Numbered from the stretch's first letter, positions 1 to 6,575 are shown. The stretch is DNA of 7,569 nucleotides from Desulfocapsa sp. (GCA_029934815.1 JAOZLM010000103.1:1-7569); one strand, 5' to 3'. Numbers and translations: made by a program. The notes: generated by a model not told the origin, from the letters alone.

Positions 1-25
1 CCAGGAATGAGAAGGCATACTTCAT
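1..25 (-). CDS. 5' end of a gene cut by the window edge, probably DsrM (membrane cytochrome b subunit of DsrMKJOP)
   Basis: On the minus strand an ATG at 25-23 opens a frame reading MKYAFSFL before the window ends. A Shine-Dalgarno GAGG (minus strand, 38-35) lies 9 bases before it. A short Met-Lys start running into a hydrophobic stretch is what the N-terminus of DsrM, an NarI-like cytochrome b integral membrane protein, looks like. The gene follows an RsbRD-domain gene on the same strand, an arrangement I know from dsrMKJOP loci of sulfate-reducing Desulfobacterota. DsrMKJOP passes electrons between the quinone/periplasmic pool and cytoplasmic sulfite reduction through DsrC. Seen: start codon, ribosome site, eight residues. 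Inferred: identity as dsrM. Any other membrane or exported protein remains possible. Confidence 0.4.
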
Positions 26-145
26 TTCTTCTAACCTCGCTTCAAATTGAACTGTTTAGATCCTGCCGGGAAACTCCCCTCTCCCAAAAGAACCTGTAAA
101 ATTACAAACAAACTTATTGGTTCCCCGCCTCTTTCCGTACACTGA

Positions 146-691
146 CTAAACCGGAAAAGTGGCTGGTGTACCTGTATCTTTTTTCAGCAAATTTGACGGA
201 CATTTGCTGTCTGTAAGAATATGGGTGCCGGTTTTAATTTCTTTAATACGAACCAGGTACAACTGCTCACGGCATTGCATGTACAGGTCAAATGCTTGCA
301 GGGTTGCTAAATCAACGGCGAATTCAAAATCGTAAAGTTCGCTGATGAGGTGTTTACGTTCGGAATCTTTTTCAAGTAATGCGCGGGTAATGTGTTTTAC
401 GGCGAAGATGGGGCCTGCTGCTTCAGAAGCAGTAAACTCCTGAATGGATCGAATCCTCATTATCTGCTCAAGAGGTACTGCAAATTCTGCAGGGTCTACA
501 TCCTTTTTAACAAGCAGTTTAAAAAGAGCACTTAAAGCCTCTTTGGTATTACCACCAACAGGATTGGCAAACTTATCAGGGGACTTTTTGAAGAATACTG
601 AAGATTTGTAAGACGACAGGGTATAATCAACCCACCCGTCAACTATCTTATCTTCGTAATTACGAAACGCTTCTGCAAGATCAAGATCCAT
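146..691 (-). CDS. RsbRD N-terminal-domain protein, probable regulator upstream of the dsr operon
   Basis: This 181-residue soluble protein matches the RsbRD_N domain (N-terminal domain of RsbT co-antagonist RsbRD-type stressosome proteins). The family pattern is visible: a DGW near residue 20, the signature around IRSIQEFTASEAAGPIF (80-96), a Lys-rich helix (99-108), and a C-terminal helix with DLYMQCREQLYLVR (135-148). No STAS domain follows, so it is a stand-alone domain and probably not a classical stressosome subunit. The helical, haem-free globin-like fold of this family suggests a sensing or protein-binding role; ligand unknown. The start at 691 has a good GAGG 5 bases upstream. The next gene on the same strand starts 120 bases after its stop and looks like dsrM, so a role in controlling or assembling sulfite-reduction electron transfer is plausible but inferred. 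The residues after about 155 look like a flexible tail. Confidence 0.72.
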   Translation of the reverse strand: MDLDLAEAFRNYEDKIVDGWVDYTLSSYKSSVFFKKSPDKFANPVGGNTKEALSALFKLLVKKDVDPAEFAVPLEQIMRIRSIQEFTASEAAGPIFAVKHITRALLEKDSERKHLISELYDFEFAVDLATLQAFDLYMQCREQLYLVRIKEIKTGTHILTDSKCPSNLLKKDTGTPATFPV

Positions 692-781
692 TTATTCCTC
701 AATTCCTTATACACTCTGTGGTTACAAAACATTCAGGTTGCAATCAGGGGACGACTTTCTCTCACAGGAAACCCAGATTGA

Positions 782-797
782 ATGAATGACCATTCAT
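782..797. promoter_or_regulatory. Perfect 16-bp palindrome, candidate TetR-family operator
   Basis: The sequence is ATGAATG-AC-CATTCAT: two perfect 7-base arms around a 2-base centre. Length, symmetry and the TGAATG/CATTCA core resemble operators of TetR/AcrR-family repressors, including those of fatty-acid degradation genes. It lies 91 bases upstream of the RsbRD start codon, in the place expected for control of that transcript. No TetR-type gene lies in the window, so the regulator is unknown. A palindrome this perfect is unlikely by chance in 400 bases, but function is inferred. Confidence 0.4.
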
Positions 798-962
798 AGG
801 CTGGAGACTTAGCATTTTTTAGCATGTTAATCAAGAAAATTTTAAAATAGACCTGGTGTTTGGAATTGAACTATGAACTGTTTTTACAGGAGAGTTGGGT
901 AATGCAGAAAAGACAAAACAACTGTTATTATAATTGCAGCTCAGCTTTGTTTGATTTGCCTC

Positions 963-1065
963 ATTTCGTCATTCTATACTCGGAGTCTATCGCTTACCTG
1001 GTGCGGAATCTCTAGGGGAAATGTCACTTTTACAAGATTCCGGATCAGGTCATGAATGACGAAAT
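963..1065. repeat. Degenerate two-part inverted repeat (REP-like) at the 3' end of prc
   Basis: The outer arms are identical over 12 bases: ATTTCGTCATTC at 963-974 and its complement at 1054-1065. The inner arms (996-1011 and 1035-1050) match at 14 of 16 positions and enclose a 23-base loop. The left side carries 21 bases between outer and inner arm, the right side only 3, as if a once compact hairpin had gained sequence in one arm. It starts 32 bases after the prc stop, a usual place for REP-type elements, and could act as a transcript-end structure. The pattern ATTCCGGATC...GAATGACG resembles dispersed intergenic repeats I have met in other bacteria, but copy number cannot be judged from one window. 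Confidence 0.55.
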
Positions 1066-1096
1066 CAGCAGCCGGGATTTGGTGAAGAATTCCAGC

Positions 1097-3199
1097 CTAA
1101 CGCATATCTTCCAGAATCAGCAACGATTCATGAATATAAGGATCTTCTTTTACTTCCTCTTTCCATTTATCCTTATCTTCTTCTTTATCTGTACCATCAC
1201 CATCACCATTTTCATTATCTTTTTCGTGGCGATATTTCATATAGTGGGCGCCGATTTTATCTCTTGCAATCTCAGCCTCATCCCGTTTGACTTTCATATC
1301 TGAAAGCTTCAATGAAATGGAGGTCTGTTCTGAGCGCTCTGTTGCTTTTTTTGCCTCATCAGCAATTACCTGTAGCCCTTCATCATGCTGGACTCGTTTT
1401 GCTGATTTTTCCATTATGGTATCGAGATCAAAGCTGCTTGAAGCAAAACGGGTAAAGGGCACAGGATCTACACGGTCCCAGGGGAGGGAATTATCCAGAT
1501 GCTGTTCACCTGATTCCAGATGCTGAAAGAGACTGGGGAGGACAATATCCGGTTCCACACCTTTATATTGTGTGGAACCACCGTTCACACGGTAAAATTT
1601 TTGAATGGTGACTTTTAACGCCCCAAGATCCTCATATTTTTTGAGATGAAGCAGTGGAATATTCTCATTCATATCAATAAGGGTCTGCACTGTTCCCTTC
1701 CCATGAGTATGCGCCCCGCCCACGATCACAGCACGGCCATAATCCTGTAAAGCAGCAGCCAGAATTTCAGAGGCGGAAGCTGAAAACTGATTTACCAGAA
1801 CAAGTAACGGCCCCCCCCAGGTAACGGATGAATCATCGTCACTCAATACTCGTTTGTTGCCATAACTGTTTTTCACCTGAACGACAGGGCCGGTTTTCAC
1901 AAACAGACCAGAGGTATCCACAGCGTCCATAAGTGAACCGCCACCATTATTTCGAAGGTCAAGGATCAGACTGGAAATATTCTCTTTTTTAAGTTTTTCT
2001 ATTTCCCTGCGGGTATCATCGGTTGAGTTCCTGGCGTCGGATCCGCTCCGGGTTTTTTCAAAATCACGATAAAAGCTGGGGATGATCACATACCCGACCT
2101 TTGTTCCATCGGGACTCTCAAGCAGCGTTGATTTAACAAAAGTTTCTTCTATCTGTACCACATCACGCTGAATGGGAATCACCACCTTAGTGGCATCCGG
2201 CTTTTTCACAGTTAAGCTAACGACGGATCCTTTTGGGCCGCGGATAAGCCGCACAGCATCACGAAGACGCATATCTGTGATTTCCACAGGCTCTTCATCG
2301 TCCTGTCCGACACGAAGTATAATATCTTCTGCCTGTAACAGTCCTTGCCTTGCGGACGCAGAACCGGGAATAATACGTACGACCTTTATATATCCGTCTT
2401 CTTCACGTAAAAGTGCTCCAATTCCTTCAAGGCTACCACGCATATGGATATCAAAATCCTCTTTGTTTGCAGGAGGCATGTAGTTGGTGTGGGGATCGAA
2501 GGCACGGGTAATGGCATTGAAAAAACGATCGTAATGATCCTGCTGTGTTTCCTGATCCATACGGTTAAAAAAGTTCAGATTGCGTTTAGCGATTTTTTCT
2601 TCCGCCTCTTTCCACAATTCTTTTTCGCTCTTTTTCTCTTCAACCGTATCTTTTTCCTGTTCTTCGCTGAGATCGAGGAAGCGGGAAATAATCTGTGCTT
2701 TCAGTAATTTTCTCCAGCGCTCCTGAAGATCAGATAGACTGGCCGCATATTTCAATTTATCAGGATCAGTCTCATAGTTTTCATCCCGGTTATAATCAAA
2801 CCCTGCTTTCAGTAATTCTTTGCTTATTTTTTTTGTTTCTTTAATACGCTCGCTAAGCACTCCATATCCAATATCCGGAAGGACAATATCACCTTTCAGC
2901 AAATTATTATCTATACCGGGTGCCAGAACCGACAGTGTATCAACATCACTTTGCAACAGAAAACGTTTTTGATAATCGAGCTGTTTCAGGTAAAGATCAA
3001 AAGCAGCAAAAGCAAGATCATCATTCATCACCTTGTCTGAAAAATGCATCACCGGTAACTGCTTACTCAGCATATAGCCTATTAATTTATTACGGGAAGT
3101 GTCTATTTCAGGGGCTTCAGACTTTGCAAAAACAAGTGGTGCAGCAAAGAAGTTTAGCAGTAAAACTATTGTCAAAAAACGATTATAAAGAGTATTCAT
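1097..3199 (-). CDS. prc: Periplasmic tail-specific (C-terminal processing) protease Prc/Tsp, family S41A
   Basis: This 700-residue protein is close in size to E. coli Prc (682). A Sec signal peptide spans residues 1-25 with cleavage expected after LVFA. The order is the Prc order: helical N-terminal Tsp domain (about 30-235), PDZ domain (about 245-335, containing GSLEGIGA and GPKGS), S41 protease core (about 360-555) and the DUF3340-type C-terminal domain (about 575-697). The catalytic Ser-Lys pair is visible: Ser475 in FSASASEI (472-479) and Lys501 in HGKGTVQ; LDLRNNGGGS (413-422) is also typical. Prc cuts periplasmic proteins from exposed apolar C-termini; in E. coli it works with NlpI on the MepS hydrolase and processes FtsI. 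A very acidic/basic linker (about 659-687) precedes the last helix. The start has GAGG 5 bases upstream. It runs divergently from the MazG-like gene across 173 bases. Intact, with no odd features. Confidence 0.96.
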   Translation of the reverse strand: MNTLYNRFLTIVLLLNFFAAPLVFAKSEAPEIDTSRNKLIGYMLSKQLPVMHFSDKVMNDDLAFAAFDLYLKQLDYQKRFLLQSDVDTLSVLAPGIDNNLLKGDIVLPDIGYGVLSERIKETKKISKELLKAGFDYNRDENYETDPDKLKYAASLSDLQERWRKLLKAQIISRFLDLSEEQEKDTVEEKKSEKELWKEAEEKIAKRNLNFFNRMDQETQQDHYDRFFNAITRAFDPHTNYMPPANKEDFDIHMRGSLEGIGALLREEDGYIKVVRIIPGSASARQGLLQAEDIILRVGQDDEEPVEITDMRLRDAVRLIRGPKGSVVSLTVKKPDATKVVIPIQRDVVQIEETFVKSTLLESPDGTKVGYVIIPSFYRDFEKTRSGSDARNSTDDTRREIEKLKKENISSLILDLRNNGGGSLMDAVDTSGLFVKTGPVVQVKNSYGNKRVLSDDDSSVTWGGPLLVLVNQFSASASEILAAALQDYGRAVIVGGAHTHGKGTVQTLIDMNENIPLLHLKKYEDLGALKVTIQKFYRVNGGSTQYKGVEPDIVLPSLFQHLESGEQHLDNSLPWDRVDPVPFTRFASSSFDLDTIMEKSAKRVQHDEGLQVIADEAKKATERSEQTSISLKLSDMKVKRDEAEIARDKIGAHYMKYRHEKDNENGDGDGTDKEEDKDKWKEEVKEDPYIHESLLILEDMR

Positions 3200-3372
3200 C
3201 TATGCCTCTTATGGCGTGAAAAAGGAGATAGTATTTAAGGTACCAACAGTCGCAATCTTTTTACGTACCGATATACGATGTTTGATGCTAGTGTTATATT
3301 GGATTTTATTATGCACAGTTCGAGAAAAAATACCAGAATTTAGCGCTAAATACCAATAGAATCAAGGAAATC

Positions 3373-3678
3373 ATGGAAAAACTTATTTCAGACCTGCGTG
3401 ATTTTGCCAAAGAACGAAACTGGCTTAAATATCACAGCCCGAAAAACCTGGCCATGGCCCTCGGTGTTGAAACTGCAGAACTGACTGAAATATTCCAGTG
3501 GACAGAGACAGAAGAGAGCCGGAAAGCGGATGCAGCCACCAGAAAACATATCGCTGAAGAAGTGGGCGATGTTATGATTTATCTTACCATGCTGGCTGAT
3601 AAATTTGATCTCGATCCGCTGAGCTGTGCCAAAAACAAAATGAAGTTAAATGCAATTAAATATCCGGTAAACGAATAG
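3373..3678 (+). CDS. MazG-like nucleotide pyrophosphohydrolase (dCTPase/RS21-C6 type)
   Basis: This 101-residue protein belongs to the all-alpha NTP pyrophosphohydrolase group near human DCTPP1 (XTP3TPA/RS21-C6). Such enzymes cleave (d)NTPs to NMP and pyrophosphate in the cytoplasm and clear modified or surplus nucleotides. The metal-binding pattern is complete: E33-x-x-E36 in VETAELTEIFQW and E63-x-x-D66 in AEEVGDVMIYL. Family landmarks FAKERNW (11-17), HSPKNLAMAL (21-30) and the closing KMKLNAIKYPV (89-99) are present. It stops right after KYPVNE, a little shorter than relatives that continue with a basic tail. The ribosome site AAGGA ends 4 bases before the ATG. The next gene begins 3 bases after its stop, so the two are probably co-transcribed. 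The exact nucleotide substrate cannot be read from the sequence. Confidence 0.9.
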   Translation: MEKLISDLRDFAKERNWLKYHSPKNLAMALGVETAELTEIFQWTETEESRKADAATRKHIAEEVGDVMIYLTMLADKFDLDPLSCAKNKMKLNAIKYPVNE

Positions 3679-3681
3679 CTG

Positions 3682-4053
3682 ATGACAAGGTCTCTGGTTA
3701 TAAGAACATACTCTGTGTTGACGGGGATTACGGGAGCCTACGCACTGTTTTCCTTTTTCCCCAGTGCAAACGGTTGCAGTGACTTGTATGGATGTTTGCC
3801 CTACTGTCTCTGTGGGCTTTTTCTTCTGATCATCGCAATTCCACTTTTTTTATTGAAAAAATGGGCCAGTAAAACGATGTTCTTTTTTTCCTGGTTCTTT
3901 TTTGCGCTCTTTATGTATGAAAGCTATCTGCAGGTCACAACAGATCACACCGGACAGGGACTGCTTGGTGTTGTACTAATCTCACCCATCTTCTTTATCT
4001 GTGTAACAGGTATAATATTGCTACCAGCCACCACCGCCGCCACCTCCACTTGA
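3682..4053 (+). CDS. Small four-helix membrane protein of unknown function
   Basis: I do not recognise a family. The 123-residue protein is strongly hydrophobic, with four likely membrane helices at about 5-26, 38-58, 64-83 and 93-114. A short loop with three cysteines (Cys32, Cys38, Cys42) and a fourth at 44 lies between helices 1 and 2. The helix 3 segment is rich in Phe and Trp. It starts 3 bases after the MazG-like stop and has no clear Shine-Dalgarno of its own, so translation is probably coupled to that gene. The last ten codons overlap the 3' end of the convergent DUF2207 gene; its Ala/Thr/Ser tail is the reverse reading of that gene's Gly-rich tail. Coding is supported by position and by the regular helix pattern, not by homology. 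A transport, sensing or envelope role would be a guess. Confidence 0.68.
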   Translation: MTRSLVIRTYSVLTGITGAYALFSFFPSANGCSDLYGCLPYCLCGLFLLIIAIPLFLLKKWASKTMFFFSWFFFALFMYESYLQVTTDHTGQGLLGVVLISPIFFICVTGIILLPATTAATST

Positions 4054-5952
4054 GCCACCAGATCCGCCCCCGCCTCCCGATGACGAGGCACTACTACTGC
4101 CGGCAAATGATCCAACGGCAGCGCTCCATGAGCCTGATGCTCCAGCGCCGCCGAAAACACCGCCACCTCCGGTAAAACCACTGCTGCCACTGGAGCTGGA
4201 AATGGTGGAAGGGCTTATCGAATGCGACAATCCGACAGCTACACCATATCTGCGAAACCAGTGATCAACATCCTGACCAAGCCCGAATGCCAGTAAATAA
4301 GGAAACCACTCATCCTTTATTTTTGGGTTTTCTCTTTGCAGTTCATTTACAAAATAGTTGCGGGCTGCAGCCAGTCTTCGCCTGAATGCTACACCTTCTT
4401 TGCTTTCTGCGGATCTTGCAAGATTGATACTGTTATTTGCAGCAGCCATCGCCATACAGAAAAAACCAACGAGAAGAAGAATGGAAACAGGGAAGAGAAA
4501 GAGAGCTGCAAAGCCAGCAAGCAAAAGGGATACCGCAAAGAATAACATGGTTCGCAGCCAGCCAAGGTAGACAACAGAGCGACGATAATTAAAGGCATTT
4601 ATCACAGCAACAATCCAGCAGAACAGAATAAAAAACATACCGGTCAGTTGAATCGGGGTGAACTCATCCTGATGGTAAAAGGCGTTAATGAGCAATGCAA
4701 AGAAACCGACAACAGCCAGTAAAACAGTTGGCACCCAACTGTGTCCCGGAGATCCTACACCATCAGCAGTAAGTTTCTTCATCTGCTTTTTCATTGGATC
4801 TGTCAATTTGCTTACCGGATTAAAAGTTGTACGACTCTTCCGGTAATGCTCTCGTATTTTTTTGGTACTGGTATTTGCGCTTTCGTCCACGAACAGCCCT
4901 TCTATCAAATCGTACTCATAGCCGTGAAAAGATTCCCGATCAACGAGAAGTTCCATTTCCAGGTCTGGTGGTACAAAAGGAAGTTTAATATCAAAAAAAG
5001 GCAGGCGATAGGGTGTCAGCGTGCTCTTCATCTTTCCTTCCAGCACAAGTCTTGCCAGAACTGCAGCGACTTCAGGTGTTGCTGTCGTTTTATCCCAGGT
5101 TGCACCAACTACTTCCGGCTTATGACACAAGACTTCACGCACCAGCCAATCGGGCGTCACATCTTCAATTGCAGGAAGTGGAGCAAAGCGGTTAAGACGT
5201 TTTTCCCAGCGAAAAAACCGCAGCCCCCGCCATACAATAAAAACAAACAGCAGTATCAGAAAGCTAAGAATCAACCAGACTGGTGCAGGAGTTGCAGCCG
5301 ATTGTTTTGGAAAATCCTTAACACCTTTGGGGGCCACGTACACAGCAGGCGCAGTTGAACCGGAAAAGGAAAGATTCTGTGTATAAATAGCACCCTGCCC
5401 CGGTGGAATATTATGACGAGTTATCTCCACAGGTGCACTGTTCCAGACAGGATCAAAGTCCAGATTCAAGGTGAAATTTTTCACAACTCCTGCGCGTTCA
5501 GTAAAACAGAAATCATGATTCAGCAAATAGCCATTATCAGCTAGGACAAGTATATTACCAAGGCTGTAACGCAGTACATAATCTATGGAAGTATTATCAA
5601 AAGGAGGATCGGAAGGCAGACGGGAACGCCAGCGGATAGAAGATTTACCATTATGGTTCCACCTGTCAACCAGCCCTAAAGAGCCACGGGTGAGTGGAAT
5701 TTCCTGGCCATCATCTGCAAGCCTGGAAATGGACTCAAATTGCATTTTGTGGCCCGGCCGAATGAAGAACTTTCGCTCTCCACCATTCCATTTCCCGGAG
5801 AAAACGAGGGTCTGCTGCTCACGAATATGGAGACGACCTGTACTGTCAAGCGTTGCCTGAACAGTGATATCCTGCCAGTAGAGTGATCTACTCTGTGCCA
5901 ATGAGGGGGGAAGTAAAAAAAAGAAGAAGAAACAAAACCAAATGCGACGCAT
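4021..5952 (-). CDS. DUF2207 (YciQ-like) membrane protein with Gly/Ser-rich C-terminal tail
   Basis: The 643-residue protein has the layout of the DUF2207 family (E. coli YciQ, 631 residues). A signal peptide (1-20, with a run of Phe, ending SLAQ) is followed by an extracytoplasmic beta-rich DUF2207 domain (about 22-205), a membrane helix (about 224-242), a soluble region (about 245-405), then about four helices (408-426, 436-453, 466-482, 485-505). A conserved soluble segment includes PYLLAFGLGQDVDHWFRRYG (551-570), and the tail from about 577 is almost only Gly, Ser and Ala, ending GGW as in many relatives. Molecular function of the family is unknown; an envelope role is likely. The start is supported by AAGGA 6 bases upstream. 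It converges on, and overlaps by 33 bases, the four-helix membrane gene. LemA, a frequent partner of such proteins, is not in the window. The gene remnant upstream ends 21 bases before this start. Confidence 0.9.
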   Translation of the reverse strand: MRRIWFCFFFFFLLPPSLAQSRSLYWQDITVQATLDSTGRLHIREQQTLVFSGKWNGGERKFFIRPGHKMQFESISRLADDGQEIPLTRGSLGLVDRWNHNGKSSIRWRSRLPSDPPFDNTSIDYVLRYSLGNILVLADNGYLLNHDFCFTERAGVVKNFTLNLDFDPVWNSAPVEITRHNIPPGQGAIYTQNLSFSGSTAPAVYVAPKGVKDFPKQSAATPAPVWLILSFLILLFVFIVWRGLRFFRWEKRLNRFAPLPAIEDVTPDWLVREVLCHKPEVVGATWDKTTATPEVAAVLARLVLEGKMKSTLTPYRLPFFDIKLPFVPPDLEMELLVDRESFHGYEYDLIEGLFVDESANTSTKKIREHYRKSRTTFNPVSKLTDPMKKQMKKLTADGVGSPGHSWVPTVLLAVVGFFALLINAFYHQDEFTPIQLTGMFFILFCWIVAVINAFNYRRSVVYLGWLRTMLFFAVSLLLAGFAALFLFPVSILLLVGFFCMAMAAANNSINLARSAESKEGVAFRRRLAAARNYFVNELQRENPKIKDEWFPYLLAFGLGQDVDHWFRRYGVAVGLSHSISPSTISSSSGSSGFTGGGGVFGGAGASGSWSAAVGSFAGSSSASSSGGGGGSGGSSGGGGGGGW

Positions 5953-5973
5953 ACAGAATCCTTTTGCTACGAA

Positions 5974-6183
5974 TTAAAACAATTCTTTATTCCACAATAT
6001 ATTCTCTAACATCTCTACCGGAACAATTTCAATATTGATGGCGTCGTAAAAACTCTTCATCTTCTTCGTCACTTCAAATTTGCACCCCAAGGGCATTTCC
6101 TGTGGGGCAAGTTCCTCGAATATGAAGTTTTTCACCCGAACAAAGGGTACTCTTTTTAGCCCCTCCTTGAGGGGGATAAATAC
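5974..6183 (-). pseudogene. Remnant: 3' end of a decayed gene upstream of the DUF2207 gene
   Basis: On the minus strand a frame stays open for 69 codons and ends with TAA at 5976-5974. Its translation has a protein-like composition (for example IPLKEGLKRVPF, EMPLGCKFEVTKKMKSF, IEIVPVEMLENILW), yet it has no ATG near its beginning, and stop codons stand directly upstream in frame (TAA at 6186-6184 and again 12 bases further up). A GTG at 6135 would give a 53-residue product, without a suitable ribosome site. The stop lies 21 bases before the DUF2207 start on the same strand, operon-like spacing. I read it as the surviving C-terminal part of a gene once co-transcribed with the DUF2207 gene. I do not recognise the family. 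A real small GTG-started protein is the alternative. Confidence 0.42.
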
Positions 6184-6225
6184 TTAGCCATCTAAAGCTT
6201 AGGCTTTTACGAGCTTGTCAATATT
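6031..6225. repeat. Imperfect 23-bp inverted repeat, arms 150 bases apart
   Basis: The left arm is 6031-6053 and the right arm 6203-6225. Reverse-complemented, the left arm matches the right at 17 of 23 positions, including blocks TTTTACGA and TCAATATT. The enclosed DNA holds two small hairpins (6080-6110, an 8-bp stem with a 2-base bulge; 6160-6174, CCCCTC-CTT-GAGGGG). The left arm is also part of the readable end of the gene remnant. Terminal arms around about 195 bases could be a miniature element, but no target-site duplication is evident and no similarity extends beyond the arms, so chance or old duplication is possible. Confidence 0.3.
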
Positions 6226-6492
6226 ATCAACTCATCAGCCTGAACTTTATCTTTCAAGCAGTGCACCAGCCTTCTTTTGATGTCCGGATGCCCCCCCCCA
6301 GACTCCAAATCCCTTTAAGATTGATGATTTCGAAAAATCCAATGTTGAAGATGAGGAGTGTTCACGAATACGTCAATCATAACAGCACTACCCGACAATA
6401 GCACTCAACAATAGTAACAGTTACCTGCCACTTGGCGAAAACTACCAAACCTTTGTCGTAGAGTGCCAAGCGAACTACCTGAAAGATGTGTA
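6226..6492. other. Non-coding stretch with a poly-C tract and a stem-loop
   Basis: No intact gene is visible in any frame. A run of nine C residues stands at 6291-6299. On the minus strand a 27-codon fragment (6290-6210: HPDIKRRLVHCLKDKVQADE, then seven codons and a stop) has protein-like composition and could be a frameshifted upstream piece of the remnant that ends at 5974. At 6431-6470 a two-part stem can form: CTTGGC with GCCAAG, and inside it CTAC with GTAG. A plus-strand frame open from 6383 to 6595 has no start codon and runs through the toxin promoter, so I take it as chance. Confidence 0.45.
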
Positions 6493-6531
6493 TGTTTCCT
6501 TTTGGTGCAGAAAAAGTACCAAGAGAAAACA
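6493..6531. repeat. Inverted repeat just upstream of the toxin-antitoxin promoter
   Basis: The arms 6493-6506 and 6518-6531 pair at 12 of 14 positions (one mismatch would be a G-U pair in RNA), with an 11-base loop. The core is CTTTTGGT...ACCAAGAG. It ends 11 bases before the -35 box of the toxin operon. Similar CTTTTGGT/ACCAAGAAAAAG palindromes are familiar as dispersed intergenic repeats in proteobacteria, so it is more likely a repeat copy than a specific operator. It is followed by A-rich DNA on the plus strand; read on the minus strand, the hairpin is followed by T-containing sequence but no clean T-run. Confidence 0.42.
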
Positions 6532-6541
6532 AAGGGGTTCA

Positions 6542-6570
6542 TTGAACTATATAGCACCACGTGTTATAGT
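6542..6570 (+). promoter_or_regulatory. Promoter of the toxin-antitoxin operon with overlapping inverted repeat
   Basis: A -35 box TTGAAC (6542-6547) and a -10 box TATAGT (6565-6570) are spaced by 17 bases, and TG one base before the -10 makes it an extended -10 promoter. The inverted repeat ACTATA (6546-6551) / TATAGT (6565-6570) covers the spacer and the -10 box; a second pair ATAGC (6551-6555) / GCTAT (6573-6577) lies slightly downstream, and CACGTG (6558-6563) sits between the arms. These are suitable for autorepression by the XRE antitoxin, as is usual for such operons. The expected start point is near 6577. Confidence 0.6.
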
Positions 6571-6575
6571 GAGCT

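Larger units (their letters stand above)
692..1096. other. Non-coding stretch between prc and the RsbRD gene
   Basis: These 405 bases separate two minus-strand genes and should hold the promoter for the RsbRD-dsr unit and the 3' end of the prc transcript. I see a perfect palindrome (782-797) and a degenerate inverted repeat (963-1065), both listed separately. A 37-codon frame on the plus strand (902-1015, ATG preceded by AGGAG at 888-892) exists, but its last third lies inside the left arm of the inverted repeat, so I do not call it a gene. No sigma70 promoter facing the RsbRD gene stood out with both hexamers at a normal distance. No GC-rich hairpin with a T-run is present. Confidence 0.6.

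Noticed and set aside
902..1015. 37-codon plus-strand frame with a good AGGAG ribosome site
   Set aside because: Its 3' third is the left arm of the inverted repeat at 963-1065, and the product has no recognisable features; more likely chance.
1052..1303. 83-codon plus-strand frame opposite the prc 3' end
   Set aside because: Antisense shadow of prc; the hydrophobic Phe/Ile runs are the complement of Lys/Glu codons in the charged linker.
3240..3372. Sigma70 promoter for the MazG-like gene (TTGATG with TATTAT or TTATAT)
   Set aside because: The spacing is off (about 19 bases or less than 10) and several equally weak pairs exist; no choice is supported.
4741..5358. Long (205-codon) plus-strand frame opposite the DUF2207 gene
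   Set aside because: The minus-strand frame has a full family layout, signal peptide and ribosome site; the plus-strand product shows no domain or membrane pattern.
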